Shown here piece by piece: positions 10,896 through 22,960 of a stretch of DNA of 64,000 nt. Location: contig KN817524.1 of NCBI GenBank assembly GCA_000827495.1, positions 560,262 through 624,261 on the forward strand, given 5' to 3'. The notes under the pieces were generated by a model that was not told where the DNA came from, searched no databases, and saw nothing but the letters and a program-made list of their open reading frames with translations. The position numbers and the translations under genes were made by a program. The DNA comes from Hypholoma sublateritium FD-334 SS-4 (taxonomy: Eukaryota; Basidiomycota; Agaricomycetes; Agaricales; Strophariaceae). How positions within the stretch are numbered: the first letter of the stretch is position 1; each line of letters begins with the position of its first letter.

Positions 10896-13748
10896 TCACT
10901 GCATGGTCAACCCGCCGCGAGGTAGCCTGGGCTCTCCCTCTACGTACTCCTCGCCCGTCTCCTCGCGCAACATATCATTCAGCCACGCGCCATTGGGCTT
11001 GATCTTGATGCCGCGGTGGTACATGACGGCCAAGTACAACCAAGAAGCGGCGTTACCGACGGTGCCGACCTCATCCGAGACATGCGTCTTCGCGTATTGG
11101 CTCATCTTTCTGTACAAAGCCTCGTCGGTGTAGAGCTCATAGAGGTGATTCGCTACAGCGGCGTTGTCTCCGGCAGTGGTCAAATATCCAGATTTGCCAT
11201 GCTCAATCTGCAGGGGAATACCGCCGGTGCGTGAAGCAATGACGGGTTTGCCGGCGTGGAGGGCTTCAGATACTTTGACTTCAAATCCCTCACGAGTGGA
11301 CAGCTGGAGAGCGATTCTAGAGTTAGCCATCAATGCGTTCAGCACTTGGAAAAGAAGTCAGCTTGTGCGAGTGATTGGAATAATACCAAACGCATACATT
11401 GATCACTGGGAGGAAGTCTCATTACGACAATGTCCTTCGCATAAGTCTTGTAAGGCTCAGACTCGACTAGCTGCAGAACTTGATCGTAGATGATGCTGGC
11501 ATCCGGGTCATCTACAGCACCATGTCCGCAGAGTAGCAACTGAGGATGTTCTTCCTCGGTCAGGTCGGGAGACTTCTCCTTGAGCATGTTGCGGAATTTG
11601 TAGTAGGAGTCAATTACATTATTGATACCTAAGAAGCGCAAGATAAAGATGAGCACGAGTACACAAATTGGGCAAATATTACGACCTTTAGCGGGATCGA
11701 AACGGGCGATTTGAACGACGTAATCACGTTCTGGCCAGTTCAGCGTATGCATCTTCTCCTTCGTACATAAGTTTCGGAATTCTCCCATGTAGTACTGGGA
11801 ATCCCTGTAGAAACGTAAGCCTCTCGCCATATTGGAATATGATAAACGTGCCATGGATCGAGCTCCTTGTTTAGACCGTCGAGCCTACGGGAAATGTATC
11901 AGCAATTGTACATTGGCACACATTTATTTTGTGCTTACCAGTCAGTTGCAGCGCCCAAGAGGGCAAGTTTCTCGATAGGAACATCACTCGGGACGAACTT
12001 GTTGACAGGGTGGCCTACGATAGCTTAGTACAATCCACAATTCATATATAATCGAATGATTTACTGATGAATAGATCGGCGAGCTGTATGTTGTTCCAGA
12101 GATATTTCCACACTTCCTCTTGTGGAGATCCAGGAACATGGACAAGGTCGCTTCGGATCTCAATGTGAGAACGGTACACGATGGGCAAATCGGGGCGTAT
12201 TTTCTTGATGAGGGGGATGAGGCCAGGCATCTGCGGATCATCTATGTGGGATGAGATAATTTTAATTGGGAGATGTGTATAGACTCTTACCGATGAATGC
12301 AATGTCAACGCCCCCAGGGGCCAAAGGACCACCTTCAGCGGTCCATCGCAATCCATTCTTCAAAATCCAAGCATCAAAGTTGTCCTTGGCTTCTTGAGTG
12401 AGGCGTAGATCAGGAGCAGCAACGCCTTGCAGGATATTGTGGTTGTTCTTGGTGGTGCGGAATACACTGGGCGACGGGTTGGGCACATACCTATCCAAAA
12501 CTAAGTAAGGACCGGAGATGCGATTTCAAGAAAGTGAAATACCATGCGGCGTCAACATCAAGAGCGGTCAAAAACCTGATCAAGGCATGGCGCATCTATA
12601 AATATCCATATAAATATAGAATACGGTGTATTTTTAGGACCGGACATACGAGAGCAACACCTCCTAAAATACGGCAAAAAGGTCAACTATGGGACGCAGG
12701 AGCAGGCAGGAATGTTAAAATACCTCCTTGGGGTGTAGAGGAGAAGAATCCAATCTTGACCTTCTTTTCTCGCAATTCGTCGGCAAGTTTGACGACTGCA
12801 TTCCAGGTCCTAAAGGCCCAGAGGCGGAATTTAGAGCTATTCGATGACATCGTCCATTGGATTTACCTAGGGCCAACAGTGGCTTTGTATTCATCTATGT
12901 CGTCGATTAAGTGCGCTTTTCCCGCGGAGTCAACTGTGACTTGATTACGAGGTCCGATACTGAGGCGGGGGTTGTTGCCTGGCCCAAAATACATCAAGCA
13001 TTTGCGTGCGGCGGAATCGGCCTGTTCATCAAGAGTTCGCGGAATAGGTAAGCGGCCTGATACACCAGTTTGCAAGCCAGACATAGCCGTCAGATGGGCT
13101 GAGTCAACATAGACTGTTGGGGTATCCGCGCCAGAGGGCACATACGATCCGGTAGTAGAGGAGATACGATGCTTGATGTTGGGCCTAGTCAGAGAATCCG
13201 TGTGGAAGGGCTTGATGTTGAAAACGAATGGCACGATGTCCATGTCCAGCCAAAGACGGGTGCACAAGTTTGGGGACTATAACGCGTTAGAAAATAGTCT
13301 GATCAATGACAGCAGTTCTGGTATCACCTCTTTGAGTAGTAGTAAAGTAACACCTGCGCCAAGGAACTTGCACAGATGACCCACAGAAAACATGCGGAGT
13401 GTCTGTAGGACATATTGCTCGATTTCCTTGGCATTTTTGTCAGGGTTGTTTGGGTTGAAGCTGAGGACCGAGGAGGCAAAATCGGTGCTGTAGACTGAAT
13501 CGTGGATGGAAACCGCGATTTCATATTGGGTGTTGTTGTTGATCACAGCACCGGCAACGGCCGCCCACATTGGCTGGTCATCACGAAAAGCACGATTAAA
13601 ATGGTAGATAAAAGATATTGTTCAAACTCACGGTAAGGCTCGTGTAGGTAGATGTTACATGGGGCTTCTTGGTGTCAACGGCGGACGAAAGCCTTCGCCT
13701 GACCGCCGCGGAGGGAACGGATTCAAAGGGGAAAGAGTGGTGGGCCAT
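10896..13748 (-). CDS. Trehalose phosphorylase, retaining, GT4 family (trehalose synthase)
   Basis: Cytosolic enzyme interconverting trehalose + phosphate with glucose 1-phosphate + glucose. It is the mushroom-type enzyme of Pleurotus/Grifola, related to Neurospora clock-controlled gene 9. Recognised blocks, in order: MAHHSFPFE start; FFSSTPQGGGVALMRHAL (spread over three exons); the glycosyltransferase segment IVYRSHIEIRSDL; the phosphate/donor-binding segment VVQIARFDPAKG; and the GT-B donor-site pattern STREGFEVKVSEALHAGKPV with GGIPLQIEHGKSGYL. The stop is TGA/TAG-equivalent at 10896-10898 after GGLTMQ. The gene has many introns, including two of about 55-60 nt around 12600-12720. It is divergent from the TFIIB-like gene across 294 bp. 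That spacer holds CCCCT (stress-element core) and CACGTG, though a role is only inferred. Confidence 0.93.
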
Positions 13749-14042
13749 GGTAGTGGTTGGAAAGCCATGAAGGGCAAGAAGGGACTGTTATATACCCAGA
13801 TAACCAGGAATCCAGATCTTCGATCTGGGCTCTGCAGCCATAACCGCAAATGGCACTGCGGCGAGGCGTGTGTGGGGGGGGCGTCTATTCCGTATGAGGT
13901 CAGTTTAAGGTCTAATCTCCCAGTTAATGAGCTAATTCCCCGCATCCCCTCACCACGTGATGTTGATGTCAGGGAGCGCGCCCGGTTATACAGCGCTGTT
14001 GTCGGGCATACGCAACGCTCTCACCCTTGCTCTCACTTCCGA

Positions 14043-16129
14043 ATGGCTGTGAGATGCATCCAATGCGATTCCTCTACTGAATGGGACGACACTATCGGCT
14101 CTGCTGTCTGCATCTCTTGCGGGTCTCTCGTAGATCCTTCGCAGTCCGTTCTCACTTCTGCCCAGTACGGAAATCAGAATGGTACAGCCGAACCTTCCCT
14201 ATGGGATGCTTCTGCTCCTACGACCCTCAAAAGCTTTCGCGCGGGTAATAACTGGGACCTGGCAGGACAGGGAAAGGAATCGAGGGACAGGAAAAATGCA
14301 GTAAGTCGCTCTCACCGAACCCCAGCCATTCATGCGCCTATCTCACCTTCTATCTTTATGCGTCCTTTGTCCCACTATCACCGTGGTGACACTTGCTCAT
14401 TCTCTGTGTCTTTGCTCAGTACGCAATGACCGACTTCATCAAATCTCTCGCGGTGTCATTTGGCGCAACCGGTCTATCACCGCGCGCTATTACCCTCTTC
14501 ACCCAGGCGAAGTCGGCCTCGAACTTCCGATGGGGCCAGAAATCTCGCGGCGTGGCGGCAGCATGCCTCGCCATCGCGTTGCGCGAAGCAAACCGCCCGG
14601 ACTCCATTCGCGATATCGCATCTATCCTCAAAGTTTCCGCATCCTCCGTCTCACGCGAGTTCATGTCCGTCACTTCCACGCTCAAATTGGCGTTGACTCT
14701 CGTTGATCCTTCCGTGCATATATCCACACTTCAGAATCATCTTGCTTTTGCCCTCCAGCAACACCGGCAAATTTGTGGGCTTCCCAGGTCCCTCGTGACC
14801 TCTCTCCAAAAGCTTTGTTTGCGTTCAACCGCCAGAACCGCCGTATCTTTAAGCCAACTGCTTGCTCGCTTTAGTCCACATCACGATGTTCTGCGTCTCC
14901 CTGTTGCTCCAACTGCTTGTGGGATCTTCATGTTAGCGCTAGAAGCCGAAGATCGAGGTATATTGAATCCATTGGGAGACCTCGCTCAATTCCTTGGCTC
15001 TCCGTGCTATGCTGCTAAGAGTGTTGTTATGGATCGCTATAAAATCGTACAAGATGAAGTTGCACGTTGGATAGACAAGGTTCCTTGGCTGGACAAATAC
15101 GAAAGTAGAAACGGCCGTGCTAAGGTCTCTAAACGCCTTGTCGTCGCTCGTGGGCTGAAAGACGTCATTCAATTCCAGGAGGACATCTGGCAGCGTAGAA
15201 TACAGCCTTTACTCAATGTCGACCTCGGCAGCGATGAAGATCTGAGCGAGGCTCGGCAACCTATCCAACATGGTTCACCATCGCCGTACAAACGACCGAA
15301 ACTGAATCATGCCCTGATCCAAACTGCTCATTTTCTGCTGGATCCTCTCGGTAAGACAGTATCATCCACGATGTTAGCGTTTAAAGAAGGTCAGACCAAA
15401 GTGGCATCAAAGAGCTTACCTGGGCTACCGCTGGCGACATATATGTTGACGAATGCTTCAACTTCAATGATCCGCAGACCACCTACTCGCCTCCAACTTT
15501 TAGCTCAGGATCGCGGTGGAGTAAGCGAAGAGCAAATACCTGACGACGAGCTCTTTACTCCAGGCGAACTAGAAGGGTTTCTTAGGAACAACGACGAGAT
15601 TCAGGTCTTCCGCAGCGTCTTTGGTTGGAATGACGGCGAAGATTCAAGTGAAAAGTCACAGACAATTTCTCACTCTTCACGACGAATAAATCAAAGAAAA
15701 CGCTTAAGGGACGAGGCCGAATCCGAGGAACAACCAACCCGCAATTCTGATTTGCTTCGGAAAAAGAAGTCGCGTATCAACATGGAAGCCTTCGCTCAAT
15801 TTCTAGCGGAAGGCCACAATGATTCAGACGGAAACTCTCAAGACAGTATGGACGCTGGGCTTCTTGGGCTCGATGAAGTCGTGCAGGATTGTGGCTTTGA
15901 TGATCATGACGACCACGACAATTCTCAAAATGATCACTCCTGTAAATCTGTCTCCATGCTCGTTCAAGGGGTGACTTCTACGCAGCAATGGAACACAAAA
16001 CATACCTCCAAAGCCTTGGGTTGTAATGATGGGGATGATGAAGAGCTAGTTCTAGAAGATTGGCGACCTCCATCTCCAGAGCCCATCATCGGAGGGCTTT
16101 ATTCGCAGTACGAAGAAGAGTACGATTGA
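14043..16129 (+). CDS. TFIIB/BRF-family protein (zinc ribbon + two cyclin folds), divergent
   Basis: Two exons (14043-14300 and 14420-16129) encode 655 residues. The N-terminus is a TFIIB-type zinc ribbon with Cys5, Cys8, Cys23 and Cys26 (CIQC ... CISCG). Two cyclin-like repeats follow, the first containing WGQKSRGVAAACLAIALREA, typical of the TFIIB/Brf core. The C-terminal third is acidic and low in complexity (DDHDDHDNS, DGDDEELVLEDW) with DDELFTPGELEGFLRNNDE. Such proteins recruit TBP and an RNA polymerase. Brf1 serves Pol III, and this may be a Brf-type factor, but the ribbon and cores are too diverged for me to assign Brf1 itself. It is nuclear by inference. The start ATG lies four codons before the first ribbon Cys. 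Confidence 0.75.
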
Positions 16130-18013
16130 TTTTTTTTGCTTCTTGTCATTGTTTCTTCATCTTTTTCAGGCGCCCTCCTTGACAGACTCTTCACAAATAA
16201 GTAGAGGACGGCCAGCCAGGCTGTAATTTCGAATGAACCATAGAGTAAGTCGCCATTGCTGAAGTACCAGTTGCATTGATTGAACCACTCTGCCGTATTG
16301 TTTTGAATCCAAATTATTTTCAAAAAAACAAAAAAAAACCACTGCTAGTTCATCCTGGAATACTATGAGTATGTCAATGATCTCGCGGATCACCCTACTT
16401 CTTTTCAGACTTCTAGGGATTTCTCAAAGATATCCCGTATTTCTCGGCCGTACCATATCCCTCTTAACTTATTTTCGCCTCACTCCCCCTTTTGTGGCGG
16501 CACATTCAACCTGTCTGATATTGATTCTGTTGGCTTAGAACTTAATGAGGTCCAGAGATTTACCTGTCATCGCGATTCAATAAACTGATCATTGTTCCCA
16601 GGGGCTGACTTTCGGTCTGCAGAATTCTACTCGCGACGTCGCCAGGGGATAGTCAGAATAAGAAAATACAATTTGCGCCATATATAGTTGTGTAAACCAG
16701 GCTTGTATGTACATATTCTACTTTTCACTCTCTGCTGATTCTTCGGCATGGAATTCAAGCCTACTAGCACCTCCCGCATAATGTGAATTCGGAAGGAGTG
16801 ATTCGCCCCTTGCTTGGCGCAGTGAAAACTGCCAGTGGTGAGCATGTTCCAAGTCGGCTTCGCTCCTACAACTTCCTGTTCTAGTATTTTTCATAATCAC
16901 AATTTTGTCTGAAAGTAGATGCTCATGATGGAAGTGGATGCCGAGCCTATTGACATTTAATCGCAGAGTCCCCCTCAGAAGAACGAGTGAGGGAACTGCA
17001 AACAATTTGGGCGGGTACATGCCGTAAGATAGGTCGCCTCGCGGCTCGGAAATAAGCTTGCCATTCGCCTGCAAGGTTCTATGCAAGGTGTGCCGCCTTA
17101 TCCCATCGCCCATCGCTGATATCGACAGCTATCAGTTTAACCCCAACCAAATCGTCGGGTGCTTACCCCACAATTTAGCACTCCAAAAGGTACGCTTTCC
17201 AACACGCAGCCCCCATGAGGCACTGCAGCTAGCTTGTATTGGCCGGCATCGGCATGCCACGCCGCGAGGTCGACAGTGAAATGCTCTCAGGATGAGGGGC
17301 AATCACATAGAAGCCTCAAATCGGCGGTTAAGTAACACAAACTTTTTTGATTTTAGACACGCCCAGCGTCGGACCTCGGTCGAGGGGAATGCTGTGGAAT
17401 GGGCGCATGATCAACCGTCATCCGGATGCAATAGTTCAGGATGCGTGTTGCCGGCTCGCCTGCAATCTCCACAGTTCATAGTATATGCACATGTGTGTAA
17501 GAGCATGGTTTGCGAGATGTCTGACGGACGCACTTGTGGCTATTCGTGGTGAAGCTGATGAAAGCTGAGGTTGAGCTTTCGAGCAACGGACGCGTGATTG
17601 ATCACGGGCGCTAATCAGTGCTGGCACTATGATAGGCGCTCAAATTGCACGACAAGTTTTGCACTTAACACTACCAATTCAATGACCACATAAACAGCTC
17701 GCGGGAATATATCTGACGCAATTTGGCAGCCGGCCAGATGCTGAATGTCAAAATGCACAGAAATATTTCAATGATGGTCTATTGACTGAGAGAAGATACT
17801 TGCAGCATCATTTATGTCCTACCTAGGATGCAATCGTAAGGTAAAGTGCAGGTGTATCAAATGTCCTTCCAACCGACATGTTTCATTGCGGTGAGTCCCT
17901 GTACTTTATGTACATTTCATCTAATGCAAACAATAGATGTCGCGCATCAAGGATGAGTTACAGCCAGAGTATCTAAAGCGAAAGGACAGTGGGGAGGATA
18001 TCACATATCAGTT
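16130..18013. other. Gene-poor interval, 1.9 kb
   Basis: I found no recognisable gene between the TFIIB-like gene and the DPP1-like gene, which converge here. At about 17816-18043 two short open stretches flank a credible 46-nt intron (donor GTGAGT after 17890, acceptor TAG before 17938). The first has Cys-rich CNRKVKCRCIKC and the second ends HSLPLEVAR. I could not extend them into a known protein, so they may be a remnant or chance. The rest looks like 3' UTR and unique spacer. Confidence 0.4.
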
Positions 18014-19622
18014 TCATAGCCTTCCACTAGAGGTTGCAAGATGATCACTGGAGGGGTTTGGGAGGGAAAAGACGTCCGGCTGGCCCTGTGCATCGCTACC
18101 TGCATTTTCCTGAGCAGAATCAGGACCTTGTTTCCAGACCTCTTCTAATTCCGGCCCTTGGTGGGGTACGTTGTCAGACAACTCGTAGCTTCCCTGCCTA
18201 TCAGCAATGTCCACGTTGCTGCCGTTATTGGCGAGGAATGGGTAGTCATGGCTGAGGGTGGGTCTGTGGACGGGCAGGGTACCTTCGGCGTCTTCCTTCG
18301 GAATACGGGGCGAGTAAGGTCGATGACATAGTGGGGAGGAGAGCGGGGGGTAATATTGACGGTAGCCGAAGTATGAAAATACTGTGCCTACAATTGATCC
18401 TACGAGGACATCTTGCCAGTGGTCTGGTAAACAAACGTCGGTGTGGGTTCAAGGTTCTGATATTAGGCAAAATAAGAAGCTCACGTCGGTAATCCATAGT
18501 ACGAGAGATCGCTACGAGGGATGCGGCCATAAAGGGGGAGAGCGCAAGCCATGCCTTGCCCTAGGGAATAAGAGGGAAGTCCGGGGTGAGCTAAAGGCGC
18601 GGAGATACTGACTGGTGGAACGACATACCGTATGACCTCTTCTGTCGAAGAGATGGACTTTTCCGGCAAGATAGTACGCCAGGAATCCCATTCCTGCAAA
18701 AGACACTAAGAAGTTGAGTAAATACCTGCCATTTCCACAAAAGGATGTTTGCGTACAACTCGAATGACCAGAAAAGAAACTTCTAAAACCGTCATTCATG
18801 ATGCCAAAATCGGTCTGTGTACAAATTGTCCAACTTGTAAGACCAAATTGGGGATCTACAGCGTCACTGGGGGGTTGACACCGGTCAATAATATCTAAGT
18901 CGAGTAAATTATTTATTGCAGATGGCAAAAAATAGTGTAGTCTCGCCTGGGCGAGGTCGGCCAACCGTAATCTTCACGATCTGGGTCATTGCTCCGGTAA
19001 GAGCAAGCGATAACACCACTGCATCTTTTAGAAAATGAGCAAAAAGCAGTGATAAATTGGACTGACATCCAAGAGAGCCTACAAGAAAAGCTTGTTGGTC
19101 AAAGGTGTAATTGACTATATATAGTTATTGACAATCACCAGTATGGAAGTCCCACCAAGATCGCACTGTGATAAAGTTTACGGCCGGCATGATGAGAAGA
19201 GGCGCAACGAAACAAATAAAATACAACGCGACGTCCTGTGTATATTTAAAATGAGCGCTTCGGGAAACAACAATATGTAGAGAAGACTTACAGGGACGCG
19301 TTCGTGAATGGTATAACTGCAATAAACGCGAGTCAGATACAGTCCAGACTACTCATTCCTCTTGGGACGTACGGGTGAAGCAGGCTAAATGAAAATACCA
19401 TAGTGAGATATGGTGAAAATGTCAGGCCCGGTGGTACGCACGAAGTATCCGCCAAAGAAAATAGTCTCCGATATCCATGAACTTCATTGAGAGAGAAAAA
19501 TATGACACTGTGGCCACTAGTATTAGAGCCAGTGAAATGGATTTGAATTTGAGACCCACGCCAGTATGATAGTGATAGCCCTGGGCATACGAGCACTTAT
19601 CAGGGGGTTTGTAATGGTTCAT
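18014..19622 (-). CDS. DPP1: DPP1-like diacylglycerol pyrophosphate / lipid phosphate phosphatase (PAP2 family)
   Basis: Integral membrane PAP2 phosphatase acting on phosphatidate, lysophosphatidate or diacylglycerol pyrophosphate. Visible motifs: the N-terminal family block SLADTSLLHPYTIHERVP, assembled over three exons including one of 25 nt; AVNFITVRSWWDFHTG; CTQTD...NDGFRSF-SGHSS (catalytic motif C2); and SRTMDYRDHWQDVLVGS (motif C3 with catalytic His and Asp). The hydrophilic C-terminal tail ends at 18014. The 5' end is unsettled. The first membrane segment (SLALILVATVSYF) reads in a different frame from the following FSLNEVHGYRRLF, joined at a run of five T on the coding strand (19496-19500). 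Either a base is missing there, or an alternative splice (GT..TAG) bypasses the segment. The putative start is ATG 19622. Confidence 0.82.
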
Positions 19623-20008
19623 AACTTGTAAGAATTCACCAGTCGGGAGCGTATGAGCGTATGAAGAGACGACGCCGATGCGCAGATATAGGGGGACCGG
19701 ACAAGCCTTTTCGATTGGTGAAAAGCAGGAAAGAAGGCATGTTACGGGAAGGAGTTCGAGTGTTCGGGTGGAGAGCCTGTGGAGGGGGACTTTCAAGTCT
19801 GAAGTATGACATCAGCGATCAGTAAATGCCAGCGCGAGCAATGTTGCCCCGTGTAAAAGGAGGAGTCGGCACGAACAACGATTGCGCCTATTCGTGGGTG
19901 TGGAGAGTGTGGAAAGAAGCCAAGGTGCTGCCAGTCGCCGGCGACTGTTCTTTTCTTAGACAGCTGGGATTATTATCTAATCATTTACTCTCCTCTATCC
20001 GGACATCC

Positions 20009-21124
20009 ATGGCCAACTCCCCAGTCGCAGTGTCTACTTGGCTTCCAGGTGAGCACAAGTCATTATCTGGAGCTTTCGGAGCTTGTCTGACGCGTCGGCG
20101 GTCAGAATACGACACTCTCATACAAAACATCGCGTCCACAGATGTCGTCGAGTACGTGATGCTCGTAGATTGCACGAGAAGACAAACCTCTGATCTTCCC
20201 CAGCTCTGGTTGGGACAAACTTAGGGATATTTTGAAGCTCAAAATACAAAAGGTGGCTTGAAATCTTGCGCGTGCGTCCATCGAGCTCTAAAGCATACCT
20301 TCGACAGAACATCTCACTCTTCCGCACGTCGACACAGAAACCACAACCACCTGCACCATATTTGCCAATCACTACACTTGCTGGCGGACTTAAACTTCCA
20401 CCATTTCTGCCTCGAAAGATTCAAAATGATATACCGCTGAGCTACATGAATGAGGAGGAGGCGAATGCCTTGAAGGATGCCATCTTTATTCAGCTAGATC
20501 AATTCGACGAGTGCGTATCCCCCTTCTTCACTCCTTGAAATATTATTCAATATCACCTTATTTAGGAGCCCACCATTTACTGTCCAGCGCCTTTGCGAGC
20601 TCTGCATTGAACCCAAGAAACATTACAAAAGCGTTGGAAAGTATCTTCGGGCCGTCGAAAAGTCTATTCTTGTCACATCTACATGGGACAGCTTCCCCCC
20701 CATGACGGAGAGCGAAATCTTCTCTGCTGGTCGCAGCGCAATAACCCTAGGCTCGACGCTCCAATCTGCACCAAGCACCCCATTATTTTCGCCTATACCC
20801 TTCCTCCACGACGACGCACGCAGATCCAAATCTCGCAGCCCCCCTCCTACACCACTGAGTCTGAACGGCAAGGGTGACGAAAATCGCGATATACCTGCGC
20901 TTGGCCTCGTAGACGAACTGGATGATCCTAGTCCTGGTCATATGAGTGATCATCCTACCGCCATTTCTTCCGTGACCACTCTGGGCGACACACCACGGTC
21001 GCGACCTTTCTACACTAGTCTGGAACAACGGTTTATGAAAGCCGAAGCAGAAGAGGCAATGGATGCTGAAAATTCCCAAGATGATGACATGGATATGGAC
21101 GAGGATAAAGAGAATAAGGCATAA
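20009..21124 (+). CDS. PPP4R2: PPP4R2-like regulatory subunit of protein phosphatase 4
   Basis: Regulatory subunit 2 of the PP4 complex, which acts in DNA-damage checkpoint recovery and other nuclear dephosphorylation. Four exons (20009-20151, 20204-20252, 20308-20510, 20566-21124) give 317 residues. Family blocks are SGWDKLRDILKLKIQK, then a Pro-rich stretch, YMNEEEANALKDAIFIQLDQ, and the strongly diagnostic PPFTVQRLCELCIEPKKHYK with VGKYLRAVEKSILV. The C-terminal half is acidic and disordered, ending DDDMDMDEDKENKA. Each splice join keeps frame with GT..AG borders. It is divergent from the DPP1-like gene across about 390 bp that hold no other recognisable feature. Confidence 0.9.
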
Positions 21125-21465
21125 TATATTGTGGTCAGTTTAACGCGAATCACTGTTGCGTATGAATGCGGTCGATATATAAAATGTACGGTGTCGGTGG
21201 CATTGCACATAGGAATGAATGACATATATGAGCGTCTTTCACTAAAAACCGAAGCAATCGAAGTCACCACCATCAGCATGCCTTCAGAATTATTCTAGGC
21301 CATCATTGTTGTCCCCGTCGCCAAACATCCAGGCCTGCTTGCCATTGAGCAACTTCAGCCGCCTCGAACATCGGTCGGACAGAACGCGTTGCATCGAATG
21401 CCGGACAAAGAAGCCTAGGACTTGGAAAGCTCTATTGCTACGCGTCTCGAGCCGTCGACCACCTA

Positions 21466-22203
21466 TCATGCGAAGTCTTGCTTTATCTTGGCGAGCATGG
21501 CATTCATTCGCAGCTTCATGTTTGGCTGTCCATGGTTTGTAGCCGCGGCGCCGCCTGCCCTTGCTGGGTTTCGTCCGTTGCCTGATTTGCGGTGTTTTTT
21601 CAAGGGATCGGCTTTATAGGTGTGCAGCGTGTCTCTTGAATAAGCCTGCTTTGTTAATTCGCGCAGGGACAGAGGCTCTGCCGCGACCTCCACCTTCGCA
21701 ATTCTCTGCCTCTTTGCCGGCCGCGCATCACTTGTTTCGCGGTTCCCAGAAGGGGAAGCGGGAAGCTGCTTAACAGGCAGCGTAGGGTGTATATGAGCAC
21801 GCGAAGGGTGCATGACGGAGGCCTGCGGTCTGCGTTGTTTCGTCGAACGTGTGGCCTTTTCTTGCTGGACACCTGCTTCTTCCGAGTCGCTGCCAGACAG
21901 ATTGGATGACTTCCCGTAAACTATATTGTCATCGTTCCTCGGAGATTTTCCGCGGTCGTCACTGCCGTACACAGGAGTATCCAGTGTAGCCGCGGCAACG
22001 ATGCCGTCCTTTCGCTTTTGTGCTTTCCATCTAGACTTGATCTTGGTTTTCTCTACCCAAGCTTTCTTGAGAGTTACCGCTGAACGCAGATGTTAACAGA
22101 ATGAGGACGGAAATGCGAGATAATAGATACCTCTATTGATTGGTAGATGGTGGAATGTTGGTGGGTTTTTTCTTTTTTTCCCCGCAACACTCGGTTCGGA
22201 CAT
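21466..22203 (-). CDS. Small basic, probably nucleolar protein (rRNA-processing-like)
   Basis: Two exons, with an intron at about 22083-22133. The reading starts at ATG 22203 with MSEPSVAGKKRKN and continues with the basic block AVTLKKAWVEKTKIKSRWKAQ. A disordered acidic/serine middle (SGSDSEEAG) follows. The C-terminal block has LTKQAYSRDTLHTYKADPLKK and GQPNMKLRMNAMLAKIKQ. Basic termini with this kind of tail resemble small fungal ribosome-biogenesis proteins (for example the Rrt14/rRNA-processing group). That assignment is from pattern only. It is divergent from eIF1 with 220 bp between starts, a sensible context for a growth-regulated gene. Confidence 0.65.
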
Positions 22204-22423
22204 GATCAGAGATTCACCGAACGCGTTCAGAACGAATTATTTTGAAATTATTGACGCTGGACGGTGGAGAGAAAGCTGTGTTGCTTACGTGATGAGTAGT
22301 GCTGTTCTACAGAATGCATCAGTCAAGTGTGCCCAGTTTTCGTTAATTTGCCTCTTACCTCGCACCGTCATCGTCTTTTCGTTTTCCACCAAACCACCAC
22401 CCAGTCACAGTTCCATTCATCGT

Positions 22424-22960
22424 ATGAGCGTACAGAATCTCAATTCCTACGGTATGTTCGCGTTCTCGGCAATCCCACGCCGTTATCGATCCATGTCTGG
22501 GACAAGCACGCTAACGTCCCGACAGATCCCTTTGCCGACGAAGGAGACCCGCTTGGCGACAGCGCCGACGTTGGATCCACTTCCGATTACATTCATATTC
22601 GTATTCAGCAACGTAATGGGCGTAAGACTTTGACCACCCTCCAAGGCTTGCCAAAACGTCCGTCCCCATCTGCATCTTATCTCTGATGTGGCCACTGAAC
22701 ATAAGCCTCCATCATCCCACAGAGTATGACTCCAAGAAACTCTTGAAAGCTTTCAAAAAGGTGCGCAAAATCACACTCAGCCACGGATTATTTGAAAAAT
22801 AAATATTTTTCCGTAGGAATTTGCCTGTAACGGAACCCTCGTCGACGACGAAAAGATGGGTCAAGTCATTCAGCTTCAAGGAGACCAACGCGCAAAGATA
22901 TCGGCATTCCTTGTCGAGAATGGCTTGGAGAAGTCCACCATTAAGGTCCATGGATTCTAG
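22424..22960 (+). CDS. SUI1: Translation initiation factor eIF1 (SUI1)
   Basis: eIF1 binds the 40S P-site region and enforces start-codon fidelity in the cytoplasm. Four exons (22424-22451, 22526-22657, 22723-22760, 22817-22960) encode 113 residues, the normal size. The short first exon gives MSVQNLNSY. The core carries DYIHIRIQQRNGRKTLTTLQ, then GLPKQYDSKKLLKAFKKEFACNG (in two exons), and ends with QGDQRAKISAFL and a C-terminal GF. All introns have GT..AG ends and consistent phase. It is divergent from the basic nucleolar protein. Confidence 0.96.
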
